Positions 52,001-62,325 of a stretch of DNA of 64,000 nucleotides are shown here, piece by piece (the stretch's first letter is position 1; every line of letters begins with the position of its first letter). A program made the position numbers and the translations under genes. The stretch comes from Oscarella lobularis (taxonomy: Eukaryota; Porifera; Homoscleromorpha; Homosclerophorida; Oscarellidae). The stretch is taken from assembly GCF_947507565.1 (NCBI RefSeq), contig NC_089178.1, positions 1,178,001 through 1,242,000 of the forward strand, written 5' to 3'. The notes under the pieces are model-generated. The model did not search any database. It was not told the origin of the DNA and saw nothing but the letters and a program-made list of their open reading frames with translations.

Positions 52001-53045
52001 CAATCAACATGTCATTCGTTTAAGGTAATATCGCTTGGACGTTTTAATGGCTGATCTGCCTATGCTTAGCGTTGTTATAATTAAAGCAGCTTTTTGTTGA
52101 TAAGACATTGTTTGTTCTCATCATGATGGTAGCCCGCAGAAAACACAGTGCTTCATAGACAAACAAATAAGATGTCTAACTAACGAATACACGTAAGTTT
52201 TTAACTACACATAGTGAAGCTCTTCTACGCTTTGGAGGAATTGATCTTCTTTTCCGCTCCTCGGTTTAAGCGGAAGCCAAGCAATGCGTAATTCAGTGCT
52301 CCCAGTTGCAGGTGCGTTAAAAATAAGGTTTTTCATAGTCTCCTTTTTTCCTTTTTTGTCCTGCTGGGATCATGCTTTTGGATGGCAGCAATAGCCAGGA
52401 AAAAAGTGAAAGTCTGTTTTTATTTCCGGCATTTCAACATCGACGTCCTGGTATTCATCAACAAATAGAGACAGCTTGTTGAGAGCATCAGGTACTCGCT
52501 TACGCTTTCGTCTTTTTAGTTAGAACAGACCATCGCCACTAACCGACCTAAAAGCAGAAAAGATCAGATCAGAAACAAAATTTAATGTATGAGCGCACTC
52601 AGTCATCTTTTGGAGTAAGTTTCTAATTCTTGTACAATTCAAAGGGGCCTCATGCACTATGATCCGAAGGCTCGATCAATGTTGTAGGCTCAGTATGTTA
52701 ACAATGCTGTTTGCAGCATCAGAAAAGAAGAAGATGAGGAGAATTTTTACAAAGTAATACCGATAGGCAGCACTAAATTACCTAAGTTTGCTAAAGACGC
52801 CTAGTCTCTGAGAGGCAATACGTGACACGGATAATGACGATGGACGAAAAAAGAAAGAAAAAGGAGGCCTTACAATCAACTGGAAACAGCGTTCAAAGAA
52901 CTACATGCATCGTGCGGAAGATTCAATGAAAACTGAAGTGCCATTTCTTAGATTTGGTTTAGTAAGTCTCACATGAGCTACTGACACCACGCGAGCCCAC
53001 GTGCCCTCCGGAAAGGCTTCCATTTGTGACGAAACGAACCGATCG
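52001..53045. other. Interval between MOV10L1 copy 1 and the CK1 gene
   Basis: About 1 kb with no firmly supported gene. Two short frames look protein-like. On the minus strand 52370-52511 reads RKRKRVPDALNKLSLFVDEY, then acidic residues, ending HFFPGYCCHPKA. On the plus strand 52717-52804, after a TTTGCAG acceptor, reads RKEEDEENFYKVIPIGSTKL and ends KFAKDA. Both are preceded by plausible acceptors but I find no convincing upstream exons. They may be terminal exons, remnants of broken genes, or chance. The CK1 promoter must lie in the right-hand part. Confidence 0.35.
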
Positions 53046-56000
53046 ATGGCTTCGGGAAAGGCCGAATACCAAGTGGGGGGAAAATACCGACTTGTTCGCA
53101 AAATAGGAGCTGGCAGCTTCGGCGACATCTATCTCGCCGTCAACACAAGCAGCGGAGAAGTGATCGAATTAAATAACGCTCGAATGGTCTGTAATGTCAT
53201 TCGAACAGGAACTCGCCGTTAAAATGGAATCGAAGCGCGCGCGTCACCCGCAGCTTCTCTTCGAGTCGAAAATATACAAGATTCTTCAGGGCGGGCCGGG
53301 AATAGCGTCGATGAGGTCGAAGAGCATGCTAACTTGTTGACCGATCGAGATTTTGTCGTCGTGTTTATTTTTTATGCAGGTGGTACGGACAAGATAAAGA
53401 TTTCAATATTCTCGTCATGAACCTGCTCGGACCCTCTCTCGAGGATCTTTTTAAGTTTTGTTCGCGTCGTTTTACCATGAAGACCGTGCTCATGCTTGCC
53501 GATCAGGTACGCGGTTACGTCATTGCGTTGGGGCCCGCGACCGGCCGGGGGTCTTCCAAGAACTAAGAGGTTGTTTAGTAGTGTAGAGATTCAGGCATAA
53601 AGATGCAGGAGGCTTTTTATGGGTGATCGACGATGTTTTGAGAGGGAGCAATGCATTAGCTTTTAAACAAAATGAGGGGATCGGGCGTGGCCTTAGATTG
53701 GTAATTATAGGAGTTTCTCGGTGAATAGCCTGGACCTCTCGGTAGCAGGGGAGCTACTGTGGATCATTTACTATCTGAAGAAATTTTTAGATGATCCTCC
53801 GAGTTGAATATATTCACGGGAAAAATTTTGTACTCAGAGATGTTAAGCCGGACAATTTCCTAATGGGAATAGGCAGAAACAGCAATAAAGTACTTGAATA
53901 TGTTCTATAGAACTTTTCTTGATTGTTGTTATGTTAGGTGTACGTTATTGACTTTGGTCTTGCCAAAAAATATCGCGATAGTCGAACGCGTGTGCATATA
54001 CCCTACAGAGAAGACAAGAACCTCACTGGCACAGCTCGATATGCCAGCATTAACACTCACCTTGGAATTGAGATATCGTAAGAAGAAATCAGGAAAATTA
54101 AATAATGTCGGTTTTTATTTTAAGGCGCCGCGATGATATGGAAAGTTTGGGCTATAACCTTGTGTATTTCATTTGCTCTAATCTACCGTGGCAGGGACTC
54201 CAGGCAAGACAACAGATACTTCACATATTTCCTCTTCACTCCGGCTCTTGTCATCCAGGCAGTAACAAAGCGTCAAAAGTACGCAAAGATCAGCGAGAAG
54301 AAGATGTCGACTCCAGTCGAAGTCCTATGCAAGGTTAGCCGTACACCAATGACCGGCAGTTTAGCATGTTGCATATGAAGATCCTCTTATACGCAGGGAC
54401 TTCCTGCCGAGTTTGCCATGTACATAAACTATTGCAGAGCCCTCCGATTTGAGGAGGCTCCCGATTATATGTACCTTCGCCAACTGTTCCGCATTTTATT
54501 TCGCACTCTCAATCACACGTACGACTATACGTTCGATTGGACGCTGTTAAAAGAGAAAGCCCGTCAAACCGCTTTAGCAGCGGACGCAAAAGAAAAGAAC
54601 GACGTGGCGGCTGCTATACCAAAAGCGTCTAGATTATCTTGGAAGTCAGCAGATGTGCAAAGGGGGCTTGAGACAGGAGGTGCAGCTGCTTCCCCTACTG
54701 CTAAGAATACTGCTATGGAAACTGATGCCGATGTTCACGGCTTAGCGTCACATAAACCAAAAGCTGGTTTGGGATCAAGAACGCCAATTCACGCGGGAAA
54801 GCCGGACGTGCGAGGAAGATCGGCGTCCAATGCTGCTCGAGGAGTGATCGGCGGCGTGAAAGAAAGAGACGCTGCGGCGCCGACGCCGGGACTGAAAGCG
54901 GGGGTGTTGTCTGAATCATTCATGAAGCCAACCGACCTGCGAAGACAGCTGGAGACAGCTGCTTCCCCTACTGCTAAGAATAAAACTGATGCTCGTTTTC
55001 ATAAACCGAAAGCTGCTTTTGGATCAAGGAGGCCAATTCACGCAGGAAAGTCAGACGCGCGAGGAAGACCGGCGTCTACCCAAGTCGCAGCAAGCGGCGG
55101 CGGCGGCGGCAATGGCGGCGACGGCGGCAGCAATGGCGGCAGCGACGGCAATGGCGGCGACTGCGGCGGCGTAAAAGCTGCGGCGCCGACACCTGCACCT
55201 AAAGCGGGAGTGTTGTCTAGATCATTCATGAAGCCAACCGACGTGCGAAGACAGCTGAAGACAGGTGCTTTCACTACTGGAAATGCTGCTCTGGGAGCTG
55301 ATGCCGATGTTCACGGTTTGACGTCACGTTTGGAGAACGTGACGTCGCTCAAAGTCACTCAAGTCGCCTCTTCGGTAGCGGATGGCGGCAAAGAAAAAGG
55401 GGATGCGGCGAAGGCCACTCCAAAAGCGAGCGCGTTGCCTGGATCATTAAGGATACCAGTTAACGTACGACGGAAACTTGGGACAGGAGTCTTAACTGCT
55501 TCCTCCACTGCTGGGAATACTGCTGTGGGAACTGATGCCAATGCCGATGTTCACGGTTTGGCGTCACGTTTGGAGGACGTCGCCCAAAGCCACTCGAGTA
55601 GCTTCTTTGGGAGCGGGTGGCAGCAAATGGAGACTGGAGGAGGTTCACCTTCTTCCGCCACCACTGGGGATACTGCTCTGCAAACGGATGCCACTGTTTA
55701 TTTAGCGACGCGTGTGGAGGACGTGACCACCCGAGTCGTCTTTTCAGGAGCTGGCAGTGGCGAAGAAAAAAGAGGCGCGGCAGCTGCTGCTACACTAGAA
55801 ACGGGCGCGTTGCTTGGATCACTAAAGATGCCAGCGAGCGTACGCGAGGGAATAGAGACTGGAGGTTCAGCTGCTTTCCCCACTGCTGAGACTGTAAGAA
55901 CTAATGCCGATGTTTACGGCTTGGCGTCATGTTTGGACAGCGTGACCGTGACACCGCCCAAAGCCGCTCAAATTGCCTCTTCAGGAGCGGGCGGCGGCAA

Positions 56001-56916
56001 GAAAGAAGGCGATGCCACTGCTACACAAAAAGCTGGTGCGTTCTCATGGAGGACGTCTGTCGACGCGCGAGGGAAGCTGGAGACTGGAAGTTCAACTTCG
56101 TTCGCCACTGCTGGACAAACTGATATCCATGCTTATGGTCTTGTAACACGTTTTAAGGACGAGACCATGACGTTGCCGCCTAAAACTACTCAAATCGGGC
56201 TTTCAGGAATTGTCTTTTCAAGAGCGGACGGCGACGAAAAAAAAGATGTCACCGCGGTGGTGACAGCTGTATCTAAAACGGGCGTGTTGTCTGGATCGTC
56301 CAGAGAGCCATTCAACGTGCGAGGGGGGCTGGGAACTTTAACTGCTCCCGTCACTGCTGGGAATACTACTGTACAAACTGCTGCTAACGATATGACGACA
56401 CGTTTCGAGACAATGCCTAAAGTCACTAAAATTGTCTCTTCAGGAGAAAACGGCGACGAAAAAAAAGGAGAGACGGCGGAAGCGGCATTTACACCAAAAA
56501 CGGGTATGCTTTCTGGCTCATCCAAACAGCCATTCAACGTACGAGAGGGGCTGGAGACCGAAGATTCAGCTGCTTCTGCTACTTCTGGGAATACTAATGT
56601 TCACAGTTTGGGGACGCGTTTGAAGGATTTTACCAAGGCCACTCAGATCGCCTCTTCAGAAGTGGAGGCCGGCGAAAAAAAAAGAGATGTGGCAGCCTCT
56701 GCCACACCAAAAGCAATGATGTTGTCTGGATCATCTAGAAACCCAGTTCACGTGCGAGGGAGAATAGAGACTGGAGGTTCAACTGCTCCTACTGCGGGGG
56801 ATACTGCTATACAAATTGACGCCACTCACGCCATGACGGCGACCGTGAAGTCATCGATGCCGGAAAAAAGTTCAAGACACGAGTTCAAGTGGAATGTTGC
56901 AGTGGAGAAGAAGTAA
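53046..56916 (+). CDS. CSNK1A1: Casein kinase 1 alpha with long repetitive tail; probably the N-terminal part of a CK1-MOV10L1 fusion
   Basis: Start [27 protein letters not shown] at 53046 is CK1 alpha-like. Exons give [20 protein letters not shown] (catalytic Lys), [104 protein letters not shown] and [17 protein letters not shown]. The HRD motif has Leu for His (53833-53835). Intron 54204-54258 has a GC donor. After the kinase, where CK1 alpha normally ends within a few dozen residues, the exon runs on for about 740 residues of Ala/Gly/Thr/Ser-rich degenerate repeats. The open frame stops at TAA 56914-56916, but the two preceding bases form a perfect GTAAGT donor (exon end 56912, phase 2) matching the phase of the MOV10L1 copy 2 acceptor at 56971. 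Confidence 0.85.
54640..56880 (+). repeat. About ten degenerate protein repeats in the CK1 tail
   Basis: Coding repeat of roughly 60-85 residues per unit, about ten units. Each carries a VRxxLETGG-like block (e.g. [57 protein letters not shown]), then a [28 protein letters not shown] block, a TQIASSG block, a GGGEKKGDAAA linker, and a TPKxGxLSGS block. The units are diverged, so the expansion is not recent, except that the first three share nearly identical segments. The composition suggests a disordered, Ser/Thr-rich region. A Gly/Asn/Asp-rich insert from GGC/GGCAATGGC repeats is at about 55090-55170. Confidence 0.8.
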
Positions 56917-56970
56917 GTTGGAAAGTTTGTTTTGAGAGAGAGAGAGAGAGCTATTTACGTTGTCGTTCAG
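56913..56970 (+). other. Predicted 58-base intron joining the CK1 tail to MOV10L1 copy 2
   Basis: Donor AA|GTAAGT at 56913, acceptor TGTCGTTCAG ending at 56970, phase 2 on both sides. It contains an (AG)n run at about 56935-56950. In MOV10L1 copy 1 the homologous intron is 47950-48002 (53 bases), also phase 2, and both downstream exons begin TGGnGAG. Flanking upstream coding bases are also similar (GTTGCAnnGGAG in both copies). No ATG and no room for a promoter exist between the two frames. Confidence 0.75.
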
Positions 56971-59900
56971 TGGTGAGCGTAAACCCCTCTTTGCCAATAA
57001 TATTCATGGTAATCAGGTAAATTATGTCGGCGAGATTTTCGCCGGGAAACCTAAACTCGCTCTCGTTCTGCTATGGTAAGAGCTGTACGTGGAGAAAGCA
57101 GCGTTGCGATTCAGCTTCTCTGTTGTAGGAATAACGAGGCGGTGAACTTGATTAATTGCACCGAGCCACCAGAACTTCTCGTGACTCTGCACACCTGTGC
57201 TAGTTCAGACGGGGATTCAGCTGATCTTTCGTCTCCTGTTGACCTTCCCTGTAAATTACCTTCACAATCTGCATTTGTTCTTCGGTGTTCTCTCTTTGGC
57301 TGGTAATGGCTTTCTCCTATCTTGACGATCGTTAATTTATTTCTCGTAGCCATCTAGGGTCCTTTTGCCATAGAGTTTCGCTGCATTTTGATATTGGTAA
57401 AATTGACTTGTTTTTGGAAATTCACGTGGTTGATCATCAAGCAGCCGCTTCTCCTATTGAACCATATCGGCCACTGAAACGCCTGGGATTGGGTCGCGGA
57501 CGCGGTCGCCGCAGTACGAACGAAGGCGGAACGCTTGTTGCACCAGAACCGTATTGGCCACTGAAACGCCTAGGATTGGGCCGCGGACGCGGTTACCGCA
57601 GTATAAACGAACACGGAACGCTTGTTGCACCAAAAGCGTATCCGCCACTAAAACGCCTAGGATTGGGTCGCGGTCGCCGCAGTACGAACGAAGGCGGAAC
57701 GCTTGTTGCACCAGAACCGTATTGGCCACTGAAACGCCTAGGATTGGGCCGCGGACGCGGTTACCGTACTACAAACGAACACGGAACGCTTGTTGCACCA
57801 AAAGCGTATCCGCCACTAAAACGCCTAGGATTGGGTCGCGGCCGCGGCAGTACAAACAAAGACGAAACGCTTGCTGTACCAGAGAAAAGACCACAATTGT
57901 ACACTGACATCAGAACGGAATTATAGCTGCCAGTGATTCTTTTTGTTTTTTGCCTTTTAGCGGTGAAGTGCAAAGCCTAATGCAGTACGATGTGCCTGAT
58001 AGCGTGAGAGATTGTCTCACAAAAAGAAAGGATATCTTCGCTATAACACCTGTTTTGGCTGAGGTACTGTATGATGCAATTTGCTCAACTTTTAACTGAA
58101 GTTTTCTTTTAGCCCCTATCGCTTAACAGTTACTCTCAACGATTTTCCGCGTTACTTTATGCTGAAGAACTGGAAATGGAAAGGGCAATAAAACAATACG
58201 CAATACCTGACGTAAGACATAGACTAGTTATAGCAGAATCCAATCAATTCAAGACTACAGGCAGAAATGCAACAAGTAAATGAATACCTTAAATTGGTTG
58301 TTCCCGGCTTAACTAAACGACGTCCCTCGCTTCTTGTTGGCGACAAAGTTCGTGCTTCTCCTTCCGGTATACGTTTTGTTCCTTTTTGTATCTTATACCA
58401 CGTCTCTTCCTCTTCAAGGAGCCGATAAGACAGCACTTCATTATAAAGGATTTATTTACAAGGTTTGTCTGCAAAGTTTTACAGTTTCACTTTGGACGCT
58501 TTTTCTAGATACAAGGCGAGAGCGTTTTACTGAAATTCTCCAACCTGTTTCACGAACAATTTCTCAACGAGAAGTATTACATGGAATTTTGCTTTAGCAG
58601 GCAAGCAATCAATCATTTAGCACCCACCGATTTTAACTCGAGTCTTAAACGAAAAAATAGGATGATACTTCGCAGATGTCATCAAGCTGTTGAAAAAATG
58701 AGACAACTCGGAACACAATGTAGGACCTTAATTGCAAAAATCTTTTCTCCGTCATCGAATTCTTGCTGGCTGTTGTAGTTCTGTTTCCCACTGCTGTTGA
58801 TCCTAAGCCGCCGATTGCTCCCGTGAGTCTTTTTGTCGATCTAAGTGCTGGACTTCGTCCACCAGATTTTCTCAATAACTTTCTCAACACGAGACAAAAA
58901 GACGCTGTTCAGAGAATAGTGACCGCTCGAGGTCGACCGGCTCCCTACGTTGTACTTGGGCCACCGGGAACAGGAAAAACCGTTACGCTTGTCGAAGCAA
59001 TACTTCAGGTACTGTGTTATGTTTCCTGTGTAGTTTAGTTTCTGCGACTTATAATTTCAGATTTTTTACCGGATTCCGTTTAGCCGTATACTCGTAACAG
59101 CTCCTTCAAACAGTGCTGCAGATTTGTTGGTAACTGCTTAATTCCTGCCGCTTGATGAGTACGAATGGCGCTTTCCTATACGTAGGCCCTTCGTTTACGC
59201 GCCACTCGGTGTTTTTTTCCAGGCGATGTAGCAAGGTTATCTGAGGTAGTTTTTGTTGCCTTTTTGGTTAATTAATTAATTAATTAATTAATTAACCAAA
59301 GAAATTATTGTATTTTTCAGTCTTCTGAATCCTCGTTGCCTTTCTGTTACTCTGCTGATGACGTGGAAACAATTGCCTATTGTCGAATCGTCGTCACAAC
59401 GTGCGTCGCCTCGGGACTCTTTTACTCTTTTGGTCTAAAGCAGGATCACTTTACTCACGTCTTTGTAGATGAGGTGCAACCAAGCTCGGAAAGATACAAG
59501 TATTTAATTAAGAAACTAAATATCTCTGGAATAATAGGCTAGCCAGGCAACTGAGCCTGAATGTTTGATACCTGCTCTGTGTTGGGCTGGTCATGGCGGT
59601 CAAGTATATTTCTGTTTTTTTTACGAGATAGAGACGTAGCCACCTTCTTCTTTTCTAGTTTGTTTTGGCTGGTGATCCATATCAACTCGGACCTGTTTTA
59701 ATGTCGAAAATAGCCAATGAGCACGGACTTCAACTCTCCTTGTTGGAACGTCTGACAAAACATCCGGCGTATCTTCGCAACGAGGAATTTTCTTCTGTTG
59801 GAGGATATAATCCTTGCCTGGTATACGCAGTAGTGTACGTGCAACAGAAGATTGACGAATGGGTTTTGCTAGGTGACAAAGTTGATTGACAATTATCGTT

Positions 59901-60905
59901 CTCATCAAAGTATTCTGGAAGTGCCATCGAAACTGTTTTATGACGCAGAGCTTCGACCTTGTGCTCCTATCTCAAAGTTAGTTTCGAGTCCTCGAAGAAA
60001 AGAGAGTTATTATACAATTTTTCTGTGCTATTGGCAGAATTGGATCTCTCTGTAATTGGCAGGCTCTTCCGTGTCAACCAAACTTTCCGATCATTTTCCA
60101 TGGAATCAAAGTGAGCTACTAAAGGCACGATTGCCTATTAGTGCATGTATTCTTTCAGGGAGAGGATCTTCGCGAAGGGGCTGACCCATCTTGGTTTAAT
60201 CCCGCAGAGGCGGGTCAAGTGAGAGAACCGCAGATACTTGAACTTCATCCGGCAGCTTATTGTGAGTTCTATTCAGGCACTCAATTATGCTTTGCAGTTG
60301 ACTGGTAATGGCTCGGACGGCCCTCAGCTAAACCTCCGAAGCAAAGACATCGGAATTATTACGCCCTATCGTAAACAGGTAAACCCTAAGTGACTAGTAT
60401 TTTAATTAACAGCCTAATTCTGATTTCTGTTGTGCTAGATTGAAAAAATTGAATCTCTTTTGGAGCCGTTTGGAATTTCGGATATAAAAGTGGCGGAAAC
60501 GCTCAGACTGTGGCATGTGTAATTCGATTTTCTAGGTTGGCCCTGTCGAAGAATTTCAAGGACAGGAACGTAAAGCAATAATCTTGTCGACTGTATGCTG
60601 ATTCTTTTTGTCAGAGCTATGAATGTACAGCAATTTTCAGGTTTGTTCAACGTCTTCCTTTTTGTCGCCCAATGAGCATTCTTGCCTGGGATTTGCTGGC
60701 AATCCGAAAAAATTCAACGTTGCTATAACACGAGCTGAAGCTCTTCTAATTGTCATTGGTAATCGTCAATTGTTGTCCAAGGTACGTATGAGCGTACATC
60801 GCAGATTGAGCAAAGCACTATATTCTGATACTTTTAATTTAGGATTCCTATTGGGAAGATTTTATCGAGTTTTGCGAAAAGCACGGTGCTTGCATTGGGG
60901 ATTAG
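56971..60905 (+). CDS. MOV10L1: MOV10L1-type RNA helicase, copy 2; lacks own N-terminus, probably the C-terminal part of a CK1-MOV10L1 fusion
   Basis: Begins at an exon homologous to exon 2 of copy 1 ([25 protein letters not shown]) with no start codon of its own. The three cold-shock-like N-terminal modules of copy 1 are absent. Five RG units follow (57462-57890), then [72 protein letters not shown], Walker [15 protein letters not shown] (about 58962), [81 protein letters not shown] and [17 protein letters not shown], ending KHGACIGD and TAG at 60903-60905. All exons remain open with consistent splice sites, so it looks functional. Differences from copy 1: motif II DEAS for DEAG and a six-residue deletion after ARL (near 59232-59245). 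Confidence 0.88.
57462..57890 (+). repeat. Five tandem RG-rich units in MOV10L1 copy 2
   Basis: Five in-frame units of 27-29 residues (81-87 bases), each with the core [12 protein letters not shown] followed by [12 protein letters not shown] or [14 protein letters not shown]. Units 2-3 and 4-5 are near-identical pairs (PYW-type then AYP-type), so the last step was duplication of a two-unit block of about 170 bases. Copy 1 has a single unit at 48502-48600 ([13 protein letters not shown]). GRGRG sites are of the type methylated by arginine methyltransferases. Confidence 0.92.
59268..59299. repeat. Perfect TTAA-rich palindrome in a MOV10L1 copy 2 intron
   Basis: GG followed by seven TTAA units separated by no other base and then CC, a perfect inverted repeat of about 32 bases in the intron before [14 protein letters not shown]. 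It is the longest example of the TTAATTAA motif that recurs in introns across the window. Confidence 0.8.
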
Positions 60906-61018
60906 CAAAAAACGATTAATCAAGGAAATTAGAAATGTGAAAAGCATGCGCGAATTTTTTGTTGTTTGATGTCGGAGCTAGCGCGCTAACGTAAGACGAA
61001 GAAAAACATTTTTTCGAG

Positions 61019-62021
61019 ATGGCTCGCGTAGCTGTGGTAGGCCTATACGTCGACGTTTCTCAACTTAGCGAGCTTTTTACATTTGCAGGTGACCGGTGCC
61101 AATAAAGGAATTGGTTTCGCTATAGTCAGACGACTTTGCAAGGACTTCGATGGTGACGTCATCCTAACAGGTCTTCGCTCTTCCACTTGCCTACTCTCGT
61201 TAGAGACGATCTCTTCTATAGCTCGAGATGCTGACAGGGGAAAGGCAGCCTGCAAGGAGCTAGAGAGCGAAGGCCTTCGTCCTCGTTTTCATCAACTCGA
61301 TCTCGATGACGTTGCAAGCGTTAGTCAGCTCAAATTGTTCTTGGAGAAGACGTACGGTGGACTGGACGTTTTGGTCAATAACGCGGGAATAGCATACAAG
61401 GTAAATCATCGCGTTTTTAGAATGGGGACATCGAGGTATCTATGGTCTAGAGCAAATCAACGGCACCTGAGAGCGAGCAGGCGGAAGTGACGATCAGAGT
61501 AAATTACTTTGGAACTTTGAACGTTTGCAAGGCTCTTCTTCCTATCATAAATCCTCACGGAAGGTTAGTAGTTTTTGTCCATGCTATAGCACTCTGCATG
61601 CGGGATTTGGTTTTGCAGAGTTGTCAATCTTGGATCTTTTGTTGGGAAGCTGAGCATTCTTCAGCCACATCTTCAGAAAAAGTTTGCATCTGATAGCTTG
61701 ACAGAAGATGAGCTCACTGGGCTCATGAACAAATTTGTCCAGTAAAATGATTCCAAGCCTAAGTCGATCATTTTTAAATTAATTTTTAGAGACGTCAAGG
61801 ATAATAGATATGGGGAAGAAGGGTGGCCTGTGCCATTTAAAGGCAAGAGAGAAAAAAGGCAATAAAACCCTTTAATTAAAAGGCGTGTCTAATTAATTCA
61901 GGTTATGGTATGTCCAAACTTTCCATTACTGCTTTGACTAAAGTGCATGCAAGGCAAATGGCCACTTGCGGAAAAGAGGACATTCTAGTCAATTCTGTGA
62001 GTTTGCTAGAGGTTCATTAAA

Positions 62022-62054
<33 letters not shown>

Positions 62055-62261
62055 GACAGTGCTGCCCTGGTTGGGTGAAAACTGACATGTCCAGTCATTC
62101 TGGTCCTCTTTCACCAGATGAGGGTGCACTGGTTTTCTATCTTACTGTACACTCTTTTGCATTGTTTTCTAGGTGCAGAGACTCCGGTTTATTGCGCTCT
62201 GCTGCCGCCTGGTAGCCCAACCGGAGAGTTCTTCCGCAAAAAGGCTGTTGCGGAGTGGTGA
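61019..62261 (+). CDS. CBR1: Carbonyl reductase (SDR family, CBR1-like)
   Basis: NADPH-dependent short-chain dehydrogenase. Exon 1 MARVAV joins VTGANKGIGFAIVRRLCKDF (TGxxxGxG cofactor motif). Then ARDADRGKAACKELESEGLRPRFHQLDLDD, YGGLDVLVNNAGIAYK (NNAG), VTIRVNYFGTLNVCKALLPII, VVNLGSFVGKLSIL, GYGMSKLSITALTKVHARQM (YxxxK catalytic pair) and DILVNSCCPGWVKTDMS, ending ETPVYCALLPPGSPTGEFFRKKAVAEW and TGA at 62259-62261. The CCPGWVKTDM stretch and the CALLPP tail are carbonyl reductase marks. The catalytic Ser normally in the VSS motif is shifted (LGS), close enough to serve. It starts 113 bases after MOV10L1 copy 2. Confidence 0.92.
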
Positions 62262-62325
62262 CGCCTTTTTTTTATTGATTTTTTGTGTGTTTTGGCCATT
62301 TACGGCCTGTCGTAAGAATATAAAC

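Noticed and set aside
53894-54136. Separate 80-codon plus-strand frame near the CK1 DFG region
   Set aside because: Wrong-frame shadow; the correct frame gives [12 protein letters not shown] and the rest of CK1.
56914-56916. TAA as the true end of the kinase gene
   Set aside because: Not excluded, but judged less likely: the stop lies inside a perfect donor site and the next exon has no start codon. A minor unspliced form could still use it.
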